NCBI RefSeq assembly: GCF_001999325.1
Contig: NZ_MVAR01000037.1
Span: 1-39,471 of the forward strand
DNA from: Thioalkalivibrio versutus
GTDB taxonomy: Bacteria; Pseudomonadota; Gammaproteobacteria; Ectothiorhodospirales; Ectothiorhodospiraceae
DNA: 39,471 nucleotides
Reading direction: 5' to 3'
The position numbers were made by a program, and so were the translations under genes. Of the stretch, positions 26,406 to 34,454 are shown one piece after another. The notes beneath the pieces were generated by a model that was not told where the DNA came from, did no database searches, and worked only from the letters and a program-made list of their open reading frames with translations. Every line of letters starts with the position of its first letter. The stretch's first letter is position 1.

Positions 26406-26732
26406 ATGAAGCCGAAGATGGTCCTGTTGTTGCCGGCCATCCTCGGCCTCCTCTGGGGGGCGCCTGCATTGTCGGGCGACCACGTCGAGGCTGCCGAGGA
26501 GTACAAGACCGACTCGGAAACCGGGCTGATCAAGGCCCCGGGATTCGATACGGTCAAGAACAATTGCACGGTATGTCACTCGGCCCGGTTGTTCACCAGC
26601 CGTGGGTACACGCGCAAGATCTGGCTGGAACAGATCCGCTGGATGCAGGACACCCAGGGGCTCTGGGAGTTCTCCCCCGAAGTGGAGGAGGAGATCCTGG
26701 ATTACCTGGAAACCTTCTACCCACCGCGTTGA
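26406..26732 (+). CDS. Small monohaem cytochrome c, sulfite dehydrogenase electron acceptor (SorB-like)
   Basis: A 108-residue exported protein: signal peptide about 1-23, then one haem-binding motif CTVCH (residues 54-58). Met80 (IRWMQ) is the likely second axial ligand. The size and its place, nine bases after the catalytic gene, fit the SorB subunit of bacterial sulfite dehydrogenases, which takes electrons from the molybdenum centre and passes them on to the respiratory chain. A strong hairpin terminator follows, so the two genes form a complete transcription unit. Confidence 0.88.
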   Translation: MKPKMVLLLPAILGLLWGAPALSGDHVEAAEEYKTDSETGLIKAPGFDTVKNNCTVCHSARLFTSRGYTRKIWLEQIRWMQDTQGLWEFSPEVEEEILDYLETFYPPR

Positions 26733-26750
26733 TCGTGACACGGTGAAGAC

Positions 26751-26781
26751 AAAACGCCCCGGGGTTTCCCGGGGCGTTTTT
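26751..26781. terminator. Bidirectional intrinsic terminator
   Basis: AACGCCCCGGG (26753-26763) and CCCGGGGCGTT (26768-26778) form an 11-bp stem with a 4-base loop, flanked by AAAA on the left and TTTTT on the right. It closes the sulfite dehydrogenase operon and, on the other strand, can end rlmL, which stops at 26835. Confidence 0.9.
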
Positions 26782-26834
26782 GTGTGTGTGCCCTGTGCAG
26801 GGCTGGGCGCCGTTGCCCTCGGCGGCCAGCCCCT

Positions 26835-29057
26835 CTAGCCGCGGCCTGCGTGCGTGATGGCCCAGCAACGATGGGGCGGGGGCGGGCGTCGGTAGTCCTC
26901 GTCCAGCGTCTCGCGCGTGATGTCGCGGGCCTCGAGTCCGGTCAGGGCCTCGTGGTCCAGCTCGAAGCGGCGGCGGTTGGTGGAGAAGTAGAGCACGCCA
27001 TCCGGGGTGAGCAGGCGCGCGGCCAGGAGGATCAGGTGGGCATGGTCGCGCTGCACCTCGAAGTCGTCCTCGGTGCGCTTGGAGTTGGAGAAGGTGGGCG
27101 GGTCCAGGAAGATCCGCTCGAACACCATGCCGGGGGTGTCCGTGGCCCCTTCCAGCCAGTGGATCACGTCCTCGCGCAGCAGGGCGTGGGTGCCGGGCTG
27201 GCGCCGGCTGCGGCCATCGCGGATCTCGGCCTCCAGACCGTTGGCGCGGAAGTTGTCCTCGGCCCACTCCAGGTAGGTGTTGGACAGATCGACTGATACG
27301 GTCTGGCGTGCGCCGCCCACCGCGGCATGCACGCTGACCGCGGCGGTGTAGCAGAACAGATTCAGCAGGCGCAGGCCACGGCATTCCTGTTGCAGGCGCA
27401 GTCGCATCGGCCGGTGGTCCAGGAACAGCCCGCTGTCGAGGTAGGCATCCAGGTCGACCCACAGGCGGCAGCCGTGCTCGTGCACCGGAAACGGAGCGGG
27501 CTGGGCGGTCTCCGCGCGCTGGTACTGCGAGCGTCCCTTCTGTGCCCGGCGCTGCTTGTAATGCAGGTGGGCGGGCTCGACGCCGGTAACCTCCAGCATC
27601 GCGGCCAGTGCGCCGCGCAGACGCGCCTCGGCGCGTGCGGGATCGACGCTGGCGGGCGCGGCAAACTCCTGCACATGCAGGTGAACCGTGCCGTCCTCGG
27701 CCTCGTAGCGGTCGATCTGCAGGGGGTATTCGGCCAGATCCGTGTCGTAGATGCGATAGCAGGTGATCTCCTGGCGCCGCGCCCAGCGAGCCAGGTGACG
27801 CAGGTTCTTCTGCAGGCGGTTGGCGAAATCCGGCGCCGGGGCCGCGGCCGGCTCGTCGCGCCGATGGATCTCGAACTGCAGCAGGTGGCAGGCAAGGGTG
27901 CCGTTGTAGAAGCGGTGCTTGTGGCTGGCGCGCAGGCCCAGGCGTTGCGAGTCGGTGGTGTCCGCCACCAGCAGGGCGACATGCCAGCCGCCGAAGGCGC
28001 TGCGCAGGCGCTCGCCCAGCAGGCTGTAGAGCTTGATCAGTTCCGGGGTGTTGCCGATGCGCTCGCCGTAGGGCGGGTTGCTGACCAGCATGCCGTGGTC
28101 GGCCGGGGGCTCCAGGGTCAGGGCCTCGGCCTGCTCGAAGCGCGTGCAGTCGCGCACGCCGGCGGTCTGGGCCGCCTTGCGGGCGGCGGCCACCGCCCCC
28201 CGGTCGCGGTCGCTGCCCCGCAGCGGCGGGCCCTGCCAGGGGCGCACCGCGTCCCGCGCCTCGGCCACGCAGCGGTCCCAGAGCCCGGCATCGTGGCCGG
28301 ACCAGCCGTGGGGGCGGAAACCCTCGCGCAGCAGGCCGGGGGCGGTACGGGTGGCCATCAGGGCGGCTTCGATCACCAGGGTGCCGCTGCCGCAGAAGGG
28401 GTCGAGGAACTGCGCGTCGGGATGGGTCTCCAGGTGTTCCGGCCAGCCGGCACGCATCAGCAGCGCGGCGGCGAGGTTCTCGCGTAGCGGGGCCTCGCCG
28501 CCGCTGCCGCGATAGCCGCGACGGTGCAGGCCACCGTTGCCGAGGTCCAGGCTGATCTGGGCCTGTCGGCCCTGCAGTTGCAGCAGCACGCGCACGTCCG
28601 GATCGGCGGCGTCCACGTCGGGGCGTTCGCCGGTGGCGTCGCGGAAGGCGTCGGCGATGCCATCCTTCACGCGCACCCCGGCGAAATGGGTATGCCCGAT
28701 GTGCGAACTCTTGCCGGTCACATCCACCGCAAAGGTGGCGTCGAGCCCGAACAGGGCGGGCCAGTCCAGGGCCCGGCTGGCGACGTAGCAGGCATCGCCG
28801 TCGGGTTCGTCGAAGCGTACCAGCGGCAGCAGGATGCGGCTGGCCACGCGGCTGCCGAGCAGGCAGCGGTACAGCGTGGCGAGATCCGCGTGAAAGTGGA
28901 TGCCGGCGCGGTCTTCGCGCAGGTCCAGGGCACCGAATCCCTCCAGCTCGCGAGCGACCAGCGGGGCGAGCCCGCCGGCGGCCGTGGCCAGATACTCGCG
29001 GTGGTCGGCCGTCGGGTCGAAGGGGGCAATCGGTTCGCCGGAGGGAGACTCGGTCAT
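26835..29057 (-). CDS. rlmL: Bifunctional 23S rRNA methyltransferase RlmKL
   Basis: A 740-residue fused enzyme that methylates 23S rRNA at m2G2445 (RlmL half) and m7G2069 (RlmK half). An N-terminal THUMP RNA-binding domain (about 60-165) leads to the first methyltransferase with LDPFCGSGTLVIEAAL and the catalytic NPPYGERIG motif. A second Rossmann methyltransferase follows with LNLFCYTAAVSVHAA and DPPTFSNSKRTEDD. The order and length match E. coli RlmKL (702 residues), so both halves appear intact. Start is the ATG at 29057; the open frame extends 14 codons further without a better start. It is separated from neighbours on both sides and is probably a single-gene unit. Confidence 0.95.
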   Translation of the reverse strand: MTESPSGEPIAPFDPTADHREYLATAAGGLAPLVARELEGFGALDLREDRAGIHFHADLATLYRCLLGSRVASRILLPLVRFDEPDGDACYVASRALDWPALFGLDATFAVDVTGKSSHIGHTHFAGVRVKDGIADAFRDATGERPDVDAADPDVRVLLQLQGRQAQISLDLGNGGLHRRGYRGSGGEAPLRENLAAALLMRAGWPEHLETHPDAQFLDPFCGSGTLVIEAALMATRTAPGLLREGFRPHGWSGHDAGLWDRCVAEARDAVRPWQGPPLRGSDRDRGAVAAARKAAQTAGVRDCTRFEQAEALTLEPPADHGMLVSNPPYGERIGNTPELIKLYSLLGERLRSAFGGWHVALLVADTTDSQRLGLRASHKHRFYNGTLACHLLQFEIHRRDEPAAAPAPDFANRLQKNLRHLARWARRQEITCYRIYDTDLAEYPLQIDRYEAEDGTVHLHVQEFAAPASVDPARAEARLRGALAAMLEVTGVEPAHLHYKQRRAQKGRSQYQRAETAQPAPFPVHEHGCRLWVDLDAYLDSGLFLDHRPMRLRLQQECRGLRLLNLFCYTAAVSVHAAVGGARQTVSVDLSNTYLEWAEDNFRANGLEAEIRDGRSRRQPGTHALLREDVIHWLEGATDTPGMVFERIFLDPPTFSNSKRTEDDFEVQRDHAHLILLAARLLTPDGVLYFSTNRRRFELDHEALTGLEARDITRETLDEDYRRPPPPHRCWAITHAGRG

Positions 29058-29139
29058 CGTGGGCTCGGGCTGGCTGGGAAGCCCGACATTCTGGCACAAC
29101 CGGGTGCCGTGCCGGAGCGGGACTGGAGACTCGCGGCGT

Positions 29140-29925
29140 TCAGCGCAGCAGGCGCCGGCGGATCAGGTAGGTGGCCAGGATGATGGCGCTCCCGCCGTAG
29201 GCGGTAATCACGGCCAGGTGCGGCAGCCAGGCCGCGGGCCAGGTGCCGGTCATCAGCGGACGCACGATCTCCAGTACATGCGCCAGTGGCAGGGCCAGGG
29301 CCAGGCCCTGCACCCAGCCGGGCAGTTCGGTCAGCGGAAAGAACACCCCGGACAGCAGCAACATCGGCGTGACGGCCAGGGTGAAGTAGTAGAGGAAGAA
29401 GTCGTAGCTGCGCGCCAGGGCGGTGATGACCAGGGCCAGCGCGCCGAAGGTGAACGCGGCGAGGAAGATCACCGGCAGCGCGAGCAGGGCGCGGGCATCG
29501 GCCACCAGCCCCAGCACGCTGGCGACGATCAGGATGGTAATGGCGCTGATCAGGCCCTTGGTCGCGGCCCAGACGGCCTCGGCGAAGACGATGTCGTCCA
29601 GCGTGAGCGGGGTGGCCAGCATGCCCAGCCAGGTGTTCTGTTCCGCCATGCGGGTGTAGGCGGAATACATGCCCTCGAAGCTGGCGGTGAACATCGCGGA
29701 GGAGCAGATGATGCCCGAGGCGATGAACACCATGTAGCGCATGCCGTCGAGATCGCCCACCAGGCTGCCGAAGCCGTAGCCGAAGGCCAGCAGATACAGG
29801 ATCGGTTCGCCGAAATTGCCCAGCATTGAGGGCACGATCAGCTTGCGCCAGACCAGAAGGTTGCGCCGCCAGACGGCGACGAAGCGCAGGCTGGGGCGGG
29901 GCAGGATGGGGTGGTCGCCGGACAT
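29140..29925 (-). CDS. ABC-2 type transporter permease (NodJ-like)
   Basis: A 261-residue inner-membrane permease with six predicted segments (about 39-55, 63-82, 110-135, 143-165, 170-195, 230-255). The pattern of PSMLGNFGEPILYLLAFGYG and MFTASFEGMYSAYTRM matches the NodJ/ABC-2 family, which exports lipo-oligosaccharides, polysaccharides, lipids or drugs. It begins 4 bases after the stop of the ATPase gene on the same strand, so it is the second gene of a two-gene exporter. The substrate is not evident; this NodIJ type also occurs in bacteria that make no Nod factor. Confidence 0.9.
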   Translation of the reverse strand: MSGDHPILPRPSLRFVAVWRRNLLVWRKLIVPSMLGNFGEPILYLLAFGYGFGSLVGDLDGMRYMVFIASGIICSSAMFTASFEGMYSAYTRMAEQNTWLGMLATPLTLDDIVFAEAVWAATKGLISAITILIVASVLGLVADARALLALPVIFLAAFTFGALALVITALARSYDFFLYYFTLAVTPMLLLSGVFFPLTELPGWVQGLALALPLAHVLEIVRPLMTGTWPAAWLPHLAVITAYGGSAIILATYLIRRRLLR

Positions 29926-29929
29926 GGGC

Positions 29930-30865
29930 TCAGTCCCTCAGCTCGTGGCCGGTGAGTTTCAGGAAGACGTCTTCCAGATCCGCCTCGCGCAGGGTGGGCT
30001 CGTGGCCGAGCGCGCGCAGGCGCTCGCGCAGCCGGTCCGGCTCGGCGGTGTAGACCAGCCAGGTGTCGGCGACCTGGTGGGCCCGGTCCTTCGGGCCCAG
30101 CTCGCGCTGCAGGACCTCGCCGGCGTCCGTGCCGCCAACGGTCAGGACCCAGGGCTCGATGTGTTCCGCGATCAGCCGGCTCGGGGCATCACAGGCGATG
30201 ATGCGGCCGTGGTCGATGATCGCGATGCGGTCGCACAGTTCCTCGGCCTCTTCCATGTAGTGGGTGGTCAGCACGAGGGTGACGCCCGAGGCGCGCAGCG
30301 CCCGAAGCTGGCGCCACAGATGATGCCGGGCCTGCGGGTCGAGACCGGTGGTGGGCTCGTCCAGCACCACCACCTCGGGTTCGTTGATCAGCGCACGGGC
30401 CAGGGTCAGGCGCCGCTTCATGCCGCCGGACAGGGCATTGATGCGCGCGCCGCGCTTGTCGTTCAGGTTGACCTGCGCCAGTAGCCGGTCGATGCGCGAA
30501 TCCACCTCCGGCCCGGCCATTCCGAAATAGGCGGCGTAGGTGCGCATGTTCTCGATCACCGTGAAGTCGGGATCGAGGGTGTCGAACTGGGGCACGATGC
30601 CGAGGCGTTCGCGCACGGCGCGTTCGCCTTCCGGCATGGGCAGGCCCAGGACCTCGACCTGCCCGCCGTCGATCGGCGTCATGCCCAGCAGCATGCGCAG
30701 GGTGGTGGTCTTGCCAGCACCGTTGGGACCCAGCAGGCCGAAGAACTCGCCGGGGGCAATCTCCAGATCCACGCCGTCCACGACCGCAACGCCGTCGTAC
30801 GCCTTGTACAGCTGCTGAATGCGGATGGCGGACACGGCGGGACTCGTGGCGGATGGAGAGTGCAT
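29930..30865 (-). CDS. ABC transporter ATP-binding protein (NodI-like)
   Basis: A 311-residue ATPase that powers the NodJ-like permease encoded 4 bases downstream. The Walker A motif is GPNGAGKTT, the ABC signature LSGGMKRRL, Walker B VVVLDEPTTGLDP, followed by the switch His in TTHYMEEA. The C-terminal 80 residues (EPTLREADLEDVFLKLTG) match the NodI/DrrA group. The start is uncertain: the ATG at 30865 is used, while a GTG at 30835 would begin at the conserved strand directly; neither has a clear ribosome site. A terminator for the preceding gene lies upstream, so the pair has its own promoter, not identified. Confidence 0.9.
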   Translation of the reverse strand: MHSPSATSPAVSAIRIQQLYKAYDGVAVVDGVDLEIAPGEFFGLLGPNGAGKTTTLRMLLGMTPIDGGQVEVLGLPMPEGERAVRERLGIVPQFDTLDPDFTVIENMRTYAAYFGMAGPEVDSRIDRLLAQVNLNDKRGARINALSGGMKRRLTLARALINEPEVVVLDEPTTGLDPQARHHLWRQLRALRASGVTLVLTTHYMEEAEELCDRIAIIDHGRIIACDAPSRLIAEHIEPWVLTVGGTDAGEVLQRELGPKDRAHQVADTWLVYTAEPDRLRERLRALGHEPTLREADLEDVFLKLTGHELRD

Positions 30866-30914
30866 ACCATACCGATTCGCGGCGGCACCCCCAATGTCCC
30901 CCTGTGATGCCATG

Positions 30915-30943
30915 AAAAAGGCCCGGATCTCGCGATCCGGGCC
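30915..30943 (-). terminator. Intrinsic terminator of the downstream DsrE-family gene
   Basis: On the minus strand GGCCCGGATC (30943-30934) pairs with GATCCGGGCC (30929-30920) over 10 bases with a 4-base loop, followed by TTTTT (30919-30915). It lies 28 bases after the stop of the DsrE-family gene at 30971. Confidence 0.9.
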
Positions 30944-30970
30944 GATCTTTCGGCACGTTTTCGGAATCTG

Positions 30971-31417
30971 TTAGGGCCGGCTGTAGGTATAGCCCTGGTG
31001 TTGCAGCCAGGAGATGCGCGCCACGCCGCTCGGGATTACGTCGTCTTCGGAGGCGTCGAAGAGTTCTTCGAGGGCGATATTGCGTCCGCGCAGGGTGTTC
31101 GCACAGACCTGGAACTCCACGTTCTGCATCTTTAGGTTCTCGATGCGGCCGCGCAGGTTCTCGTTGGTGTTGGCAGTTTGCAGCAGCCCGAGGCCGTCCC
31201 CGTGCATCACCACCTTGATCTCCATGTTGTCGGCGCCCACGGCGTTGATATGGTTCTGGATGTTGCCCATCGCGGCCATGTAGCGCCGCTCGTCGTCGTA
31301 GTTCACGTGGTAGATCACTTTGTGCGTGCCATAGTCGAAGTCGCTCGCGGCCGCCAGGCCGGGGATGCCGAGCACCATGGCGAGCAGGGCGGGAAGGAGC
31401 AGTTTCATTGCGTTCAT
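30971..31417 (-). CDS. Exported DsrE-family protein, paralogue 1
   Basis: A 148-residue protein of the DsrE/COG1416 family with a signal peptide (about 1-25). DsrE-like proteins bind or pass sulfur through a conserved cysteine; most characterised ones are cytoplasmic, so the signal peptide points to a periplasmic variant. The single cysteine of the mature part is Cys105 in EFQVCANTLRGRNI. Other family features are KVIYHVNYDDER (33-44), NIQNHINAVGAD (52-63), VVMHGDGLGLLQ and IPSGVARISWLQHQGYTY near the end. It is the downstream copy of a tandem pair with the gene at 31716. The start at 31417 follows AGGAGG; the frame is open further upstream. Confidence 0.88.
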   Translation of the reverse strand: MNAMKLLLPALLAMVLGIPGLAAASDFDYGTHKVIYHVNYDDERRYMAAMGNIQNHINAVGADNMEIKVVMHGDGLGLLQTANTNENLRGRIENLKMQNVEFQVCANTLRGRNIALEELFDASEDDVIPSGVARISWLQHQGYTYSRP

Positions 31418-31533
31418 TGCACAGGTTCCTCCTGAAACAACAACGAACCCGGGCGGGTTTGAGGTGCGCCACGGGGCCTTGCGCCGGGGTTGGCGCGCTG
31501 CGATCGGGGACTTCGCGGTGAAGGCGATCGACA

Positions 31534-31547
31534 GGTATGAGTAAGAC
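31534..31547 (-). promoter_or_regulatory. Upstream motif of DsrE gene 1
   Basis: On the minus strand this reads GTCTTACTCATACC and lies about 120-130 bases before the start of the gene at 30971. It matches the motif at 32272-32286 (GTCTTACCCATAACC), which lies at nearly the same distance upstream of the paralogue. The CATA(A)C part could be a -10 element; no matching -35 is seen. Confidence 0.4.
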
Positions 31548-31641
31548 GCATCAGCCATGCGCCTATTCCCGTCTGCAGCGCCACAAAAAGGGTCATGTGC
31601 CGTGTAGGGCGGGTTTACGAGAGGAGTCTAGTTGCACAAAG

Positions 31642-31666
31642 AAAAGGGCCCGGGAGACCCGGGCCC
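31642..31666 (-). terminator. Intrinsic terminator of DsrE gene 2
   Basis: On the minus strand GGGCCCGGG and CCCGGGCCC (31666-31658 with 31654-31646) form a 9-bp stem with a 3-base loop, followed by TTTTC. It lies 50 bases after the stop of the gene at 31716, so the two DsrE genes are probably separate transcripts. Confidence 0.87.
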
Positions 31667-31715
31667 GAAGCGACGACCGGGAGATGGCGGTCGCCGGGTC
31701 CTTGCTGCAGGGGTA

Positions 31716-32162
31716 TTACGGACGCACGTAGGTGTAGCCCTGCTGCTGCAGGTGCGACAGGTGGGCCACACCGCTCGGGATGATGTCGTCCTCGGACGCG
31801 TCGTAGAGATCGTTGGCGACATCGATGTTCCGGCCAACGACGGTGTTGTTGCACACCTGGAAGTCCACGTCCTGCATCTTCAGCTGATCGACGAAGGCCT
31901 TCAGGTCCTCGTTCGACTTGGCGTGCTGCAGCAGGCTGAGCCCGTTGCCGTGCATCACGACCTTGATGCTCATGCGGTCGGCGCCCACGGCGTTGATGTG
32001 GTTCTGGATGTTGCGCATCGCGCCGATCTGCCGCTGTTCGTTGTCGTGGTTCACGTGATAGACGACTTTCTGCTCGGAATAGTAGCTATCCGCGAGGGCG
32101 GTACCCGGCAGGGCGAATACGGCGGCGGCCATGGCCAGCGGAAGGATGAAGCGTTTGTTCAT
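31716..32162 (-). CDS. Exported DsrE-family protein, paralogue 2
   Basis: The upstream member of the tandem pair, again exactly 148 residues, with a signal peptide (about 1-25, MNKRFILPLAMAAAVFALPG). It shares with paralogue 1 the stretches YHVN, NIQNHINAVGAD, KVVMHG and GLxLLQ, the single mature-part cysteine (Cys104 in FQVCNNTVVGRNI), DASEDD, IPSGVA and QGYTYxRP. The rest differs, so the duplication is not recent. A role in sulfur handling in the periplasm is inferred from the family and from the sulfite dehydrogenase and rhodanese genes nearby. The start at 32162 has GGAG upstream, and the gene has its own terminator. Confidence 0.88.
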   Translation of the reverse strand: MNKRFILPLAMAAAVFALPGTALADSYYSEQKVVYHVNHDNEQRQIGAMRNIQNHINAVGADRMSIKVVMHGNGLSLLQHAKSNEDLKAFVDQLKMQDVDFQVCNNTVVGRNIDVANDLYDASEDDIIPSGVAHLSHLQQQGYTYVRP

Positions 32163-32271
32163 GATCGGGCTCCTGCGTTTGTTCCCGTGTTTTGTTTTCG
32201 ATACGCCCGGGGCGTATGCCGCGTTGCAATCAGAGACCGGATCCAGGGCGGCGTCCATGCCTCTGGTGTCC

Positions 32272-32286
32272 GGTTATGGGTAAGAC
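32272..32286 (-). promoter_or_regulatory. Upstream motif of DsrE gene 2
   Basis: On the minus strand GTCTTACCCATAACC, about 110-124 bases before the ATG at 32162. It is the counterpart of the motif at 31534-31547. Conservation in an otherwise diverged leader suggests a shared regulatory or promoter element. Confidence 0.4.
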
Positions 32287-32367
32287 GGGAACCGTTGGCG
32301 ATTATTCCGATCAAATGCAAGATAAGCATTTGATATAAAGTCGAAAATTAGAATATTAGAGTGAGCT

Positions 32368-33219
32368 TTATTGGTGCATTGCCCAGGTTGCATGCACGGC
32401 CAGGGTGAGCAGGACCAGGCCGCCGGCCAGTAGCGTGAGGGTGCCGGGGGCCTCGGCCAGGAACAGCCAGACCCAGAGGGTGCCGAACACCGCCTCCAGC
32501 ACCAGGAACAGGGCTACCTCGCCGGCCGGCAAAAAGCGGGTCGACAGGGCGATCAGGGTCAGCGCCAGGGGGAGCTGGACGAGGCCCATGATCGCCAGGA
32601 CTGCGAGGCTGTCGAGCCCGACCGCGAGTGGCGTCGCCAGCGGCCATGCGATCAGCGCGGCCAGCATCCCGCCCGCCGCGATCACGGCCAGCCGGTCCAC
32701 TCGGGGCGCGCGGCGCAGCAGGGTCAGGTTGATGCCGACCACCAGGGCCGCCAGCAGCGCCAGGGCGTCGCCCAGCCAGCCCCCGGCCTCCAGCGAGCCG
32801 GCCAACACCACGGCAATCCCGCCGATACAGATCAGCATGGCGATCCAGGTCCGCAGTGGCACCCATTCGCGCAGCAGCAGTCCGGAGAACACGGCCGCGA
32901 ACAGCGGCGAGGCCGCCAGGATGACCACCACGTTGGCGACCGTGGTGTGCAGGATGGCGAGTACGAACAGGATGGTGGTCGCCGCGAACCCGGCCGCGAC
33001 CCAGCCGGCATCGCGCCCGCCCAGTCGCAGGTGGGTCCAGGCCCAGCGCCCGTCGAGGATCCGCAGCAGCAGGGTCAGGGCGAGGGCCATCAGCAACCCG
33101 CGCCAGAAGACGATATCCATGCCCTGGGTGTTGGCCAGGCGCACCAGCAGTCCGTCGAAGCTGAGCGCCATCACGCCGGTGAAGGCGAGCAGGGAGCCGT
33201 GCAGGTGTTCGCGTTGCAT
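32368..33219 (-). CDS. DMT-superfamily (EamA) transporter
   Basis: A 283-residue inner-membrane protein with ten predicted segments in two EamA halves. Motifs that fit are ALSFDGLLVRLANTQGMDIV and FWRGLL (about 17-44), LHTTVANVVVILAASPLFAA (about 90-109) and, in the second half, FLPAGEVALFLVLEAVFGTL near the end. Members export amino acids or other small metabolites, or are uncharacterised; the substrate here is unknown. The frame is open far upstream to 33408, but the ATG at 33219 has GGAGGG upstream and starts where the family does. A MITE-like element lies 45 bases upstream. Confidence 0.9.
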   Translation of the reverse strand: MQREHLHGSLLAFTGVMALSFDGLLVRLANTQGMDIVFWRGLLMALALTLLLRILDGRWAWTHLRLGGRDAGWVAAGFAATTILFVLAILHTTVANVVVILAASPLFAAVFSGLLLREWVPLRTWIAMLICIGGIAVVLAGSLEAGGWLGDALALLAALVVGINLTLLRRAPRVDRLAVIAAGGMLAALIAWPLATPLAVGLDSLAVLAIMGLVQLPLALTLIALSTRFLPAGEVALFLVLEAVFGTLWVWLFLAEAPGTLTLLAGGLVLLTLAVHATWAMHQ

Positions 33220-33264
33220 GATCCGGTTCACCCTCCATGTGCCGCGGGTTCGACGGGATTGCTG

Positions 33265-33560
33265 GGGAAACACGCAGCAATGTAACCACTCGCGTGGGTG
33301 CCCCAGGTTTTCCGAGACTAGGCGTGACGCGTGGCGGGTAGGGGTTCTACTCGCCCGTTCTCGATCTATTCGGGGCGCAACGCAGCACCGGGGAACCTGG
33401 GGCACCAACCCAAGGGCCTCGGCCGCCCGTTGTTGATGAAAACAGGCGCGCGAATGGCGTTGCGGGTCGCATATGCAGCTCGGCTACACTGCGCCCACCG
33501 CGCCTTGTTCGCACGCAGAAGCGACTCGAGCGCGCGTGGTTGCATTGCTCGGTGTTTCCC
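33265..33560. mobile_element. MITE-like non-coding element, 296 bp
   Basis: Terminal inverted repeats of 23 bases lie at 33265-33287 (starting GGGAAACACGCAGCAATG) and 33538-33560 (ending in GTGTTTCCC); they match at 20 of 23 positions. A second internal pair, GGTGCCCCAGGTT (33297-33309) and AACCTGGGGCACC (33394-33406), is perfect over 13 bases. There is no transposase, and no clear target duplication. It fills most of the 371-base gap between the divergent DMT gene and the dehydrogenase pseudogene. Its left end shares about 45 bases with a partial copy at 35799. Assignment to an insertion-sequence family is not possible by eye. Confidence 0.68.
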
Positions 33561-33590
33561 TTGTGCCCGATATTGTTCCAGGAGAGTCGC

Positions 33591-34437
33591 ATGTCCGTAT
33601 CCAGCCTGCCGCCCGAACTCCAGCCGATCGGGGCCATTGGCCTCGGCATCATGGGGGCGCCCATGACCCGCAACCTCCTCGCCGCCGGGGCCGACGTCCA
33701 GGTCTGGGCGCGCCGGCCGGAGACGGCGGAAGCACTCGCGCAGGATGGGGCGCAGCCATGCACGAGCCTCCCGGAGCTGGTTCGCGGCGTGAGGGTGCTG
33801 GTGCTGAATGTCTCCGATACGCCGGATGTCGAGGCGCTGATGCTGGGGCCGGACGGGGTCCTGGAGCACGCCCGCCCCGGCCTGATCGTGATCGATCACA
33901 GCACCATCGACCCGATGCGCACCCGCGCCATCGCCCGCGCGGGCCGGGACGCTGAGCCTGATGGTGGGCGGGCCGGTCGATGTTGTCGAGAGGCTGCGAC
34001 CGATCTTCGAAGTGGTGGGCTCCACCCTGACCCACGTGGGCGACAGCGGCGCGGGGCAGATCGCCAAGGCCTGCAACCAGCTGGTGGTGGGCGAGACCCT
34101 GGTCGCGGTGGGCGAGGCCTTTGCCCTGGCGGAGCAGTCCGGTGTCGACCCGGCGCGGGTGCGCGAGGCGCTGATGGGCGGGTTTGCCTCTTCGCGCATC
34201 CTCGAGGTGCACGGGCAGCGCCTGCTGGACGGCGACTTCGAGCCCGGGTTCCAGGTCGGCCTGTACCACAAGGATCTGGGGATTATCGCCGATCTGAGCC
34301 GCGACCTCGGGCTGGCGACGGAGGGGCTCACGCCTGTGCGCGAGGCCGTGGATGCGGCGCTCGAGGCCGGACAGGCGCGGCACGACGTGGCCATCCTGGC
34401 GCGATTCTGTGTGCGTGCCAGCGAACCGGCTGCCTGA
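33591..34437 (+). pseudogene. 3-hydroxyisobutyrate dehydrogenase-like NAD(P) oxidoreductase, internally deleted
   Basis: The 5' part (about 120 codons from the ATG at 33591, with AGGAGAG upstream) gives the NAD-binding domain: IGAIGLGIMGAPMTRNLLAA and a beta-hydroxyacid pattern to DHSTIDPMRTRAIARA. The 3' part continues in a different frame from about 33943, AGTLSLMVGGP, and includes the catalytic-type lysine in GAGQIAKACNQLV and the helical C-terminal domain to 34437. Comparison with GarR-type enzymes shows about 20 residues missing between the parts, including the conserved DAPVSGG, together with a frame change. Both point to a deletion near 33941-33945. It should be non-functional; an assembly error is the alternative. 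Its stop is 17 bases from that of the convergent transporter gene. Confidence 0.85.
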
Positions 34438-34454
34438 CGAGCTGCCCCGGCGCT

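Noticed and set aside
24960-26741. 593-codon minus-strand open frame
   Set aside because: It is the complement of the sulfite dehydrogenase operon, whose reading frame, signal peptide and haem motif are clear.
26593-29097. 834-codon minus-strand open frame
   Set aside because: It is an alternate frame of rlmL; the real frame carries all THUMP and methyltransferase motifs.
31657-31944. None beyond the terminator and the paralogue gene; a plus-strand frame at 31632-32333 was considered
   Set aside because: The plus-strand frame is antisense to the DsrE paralogue, which has a signal peptide, ribosome site and terminator.
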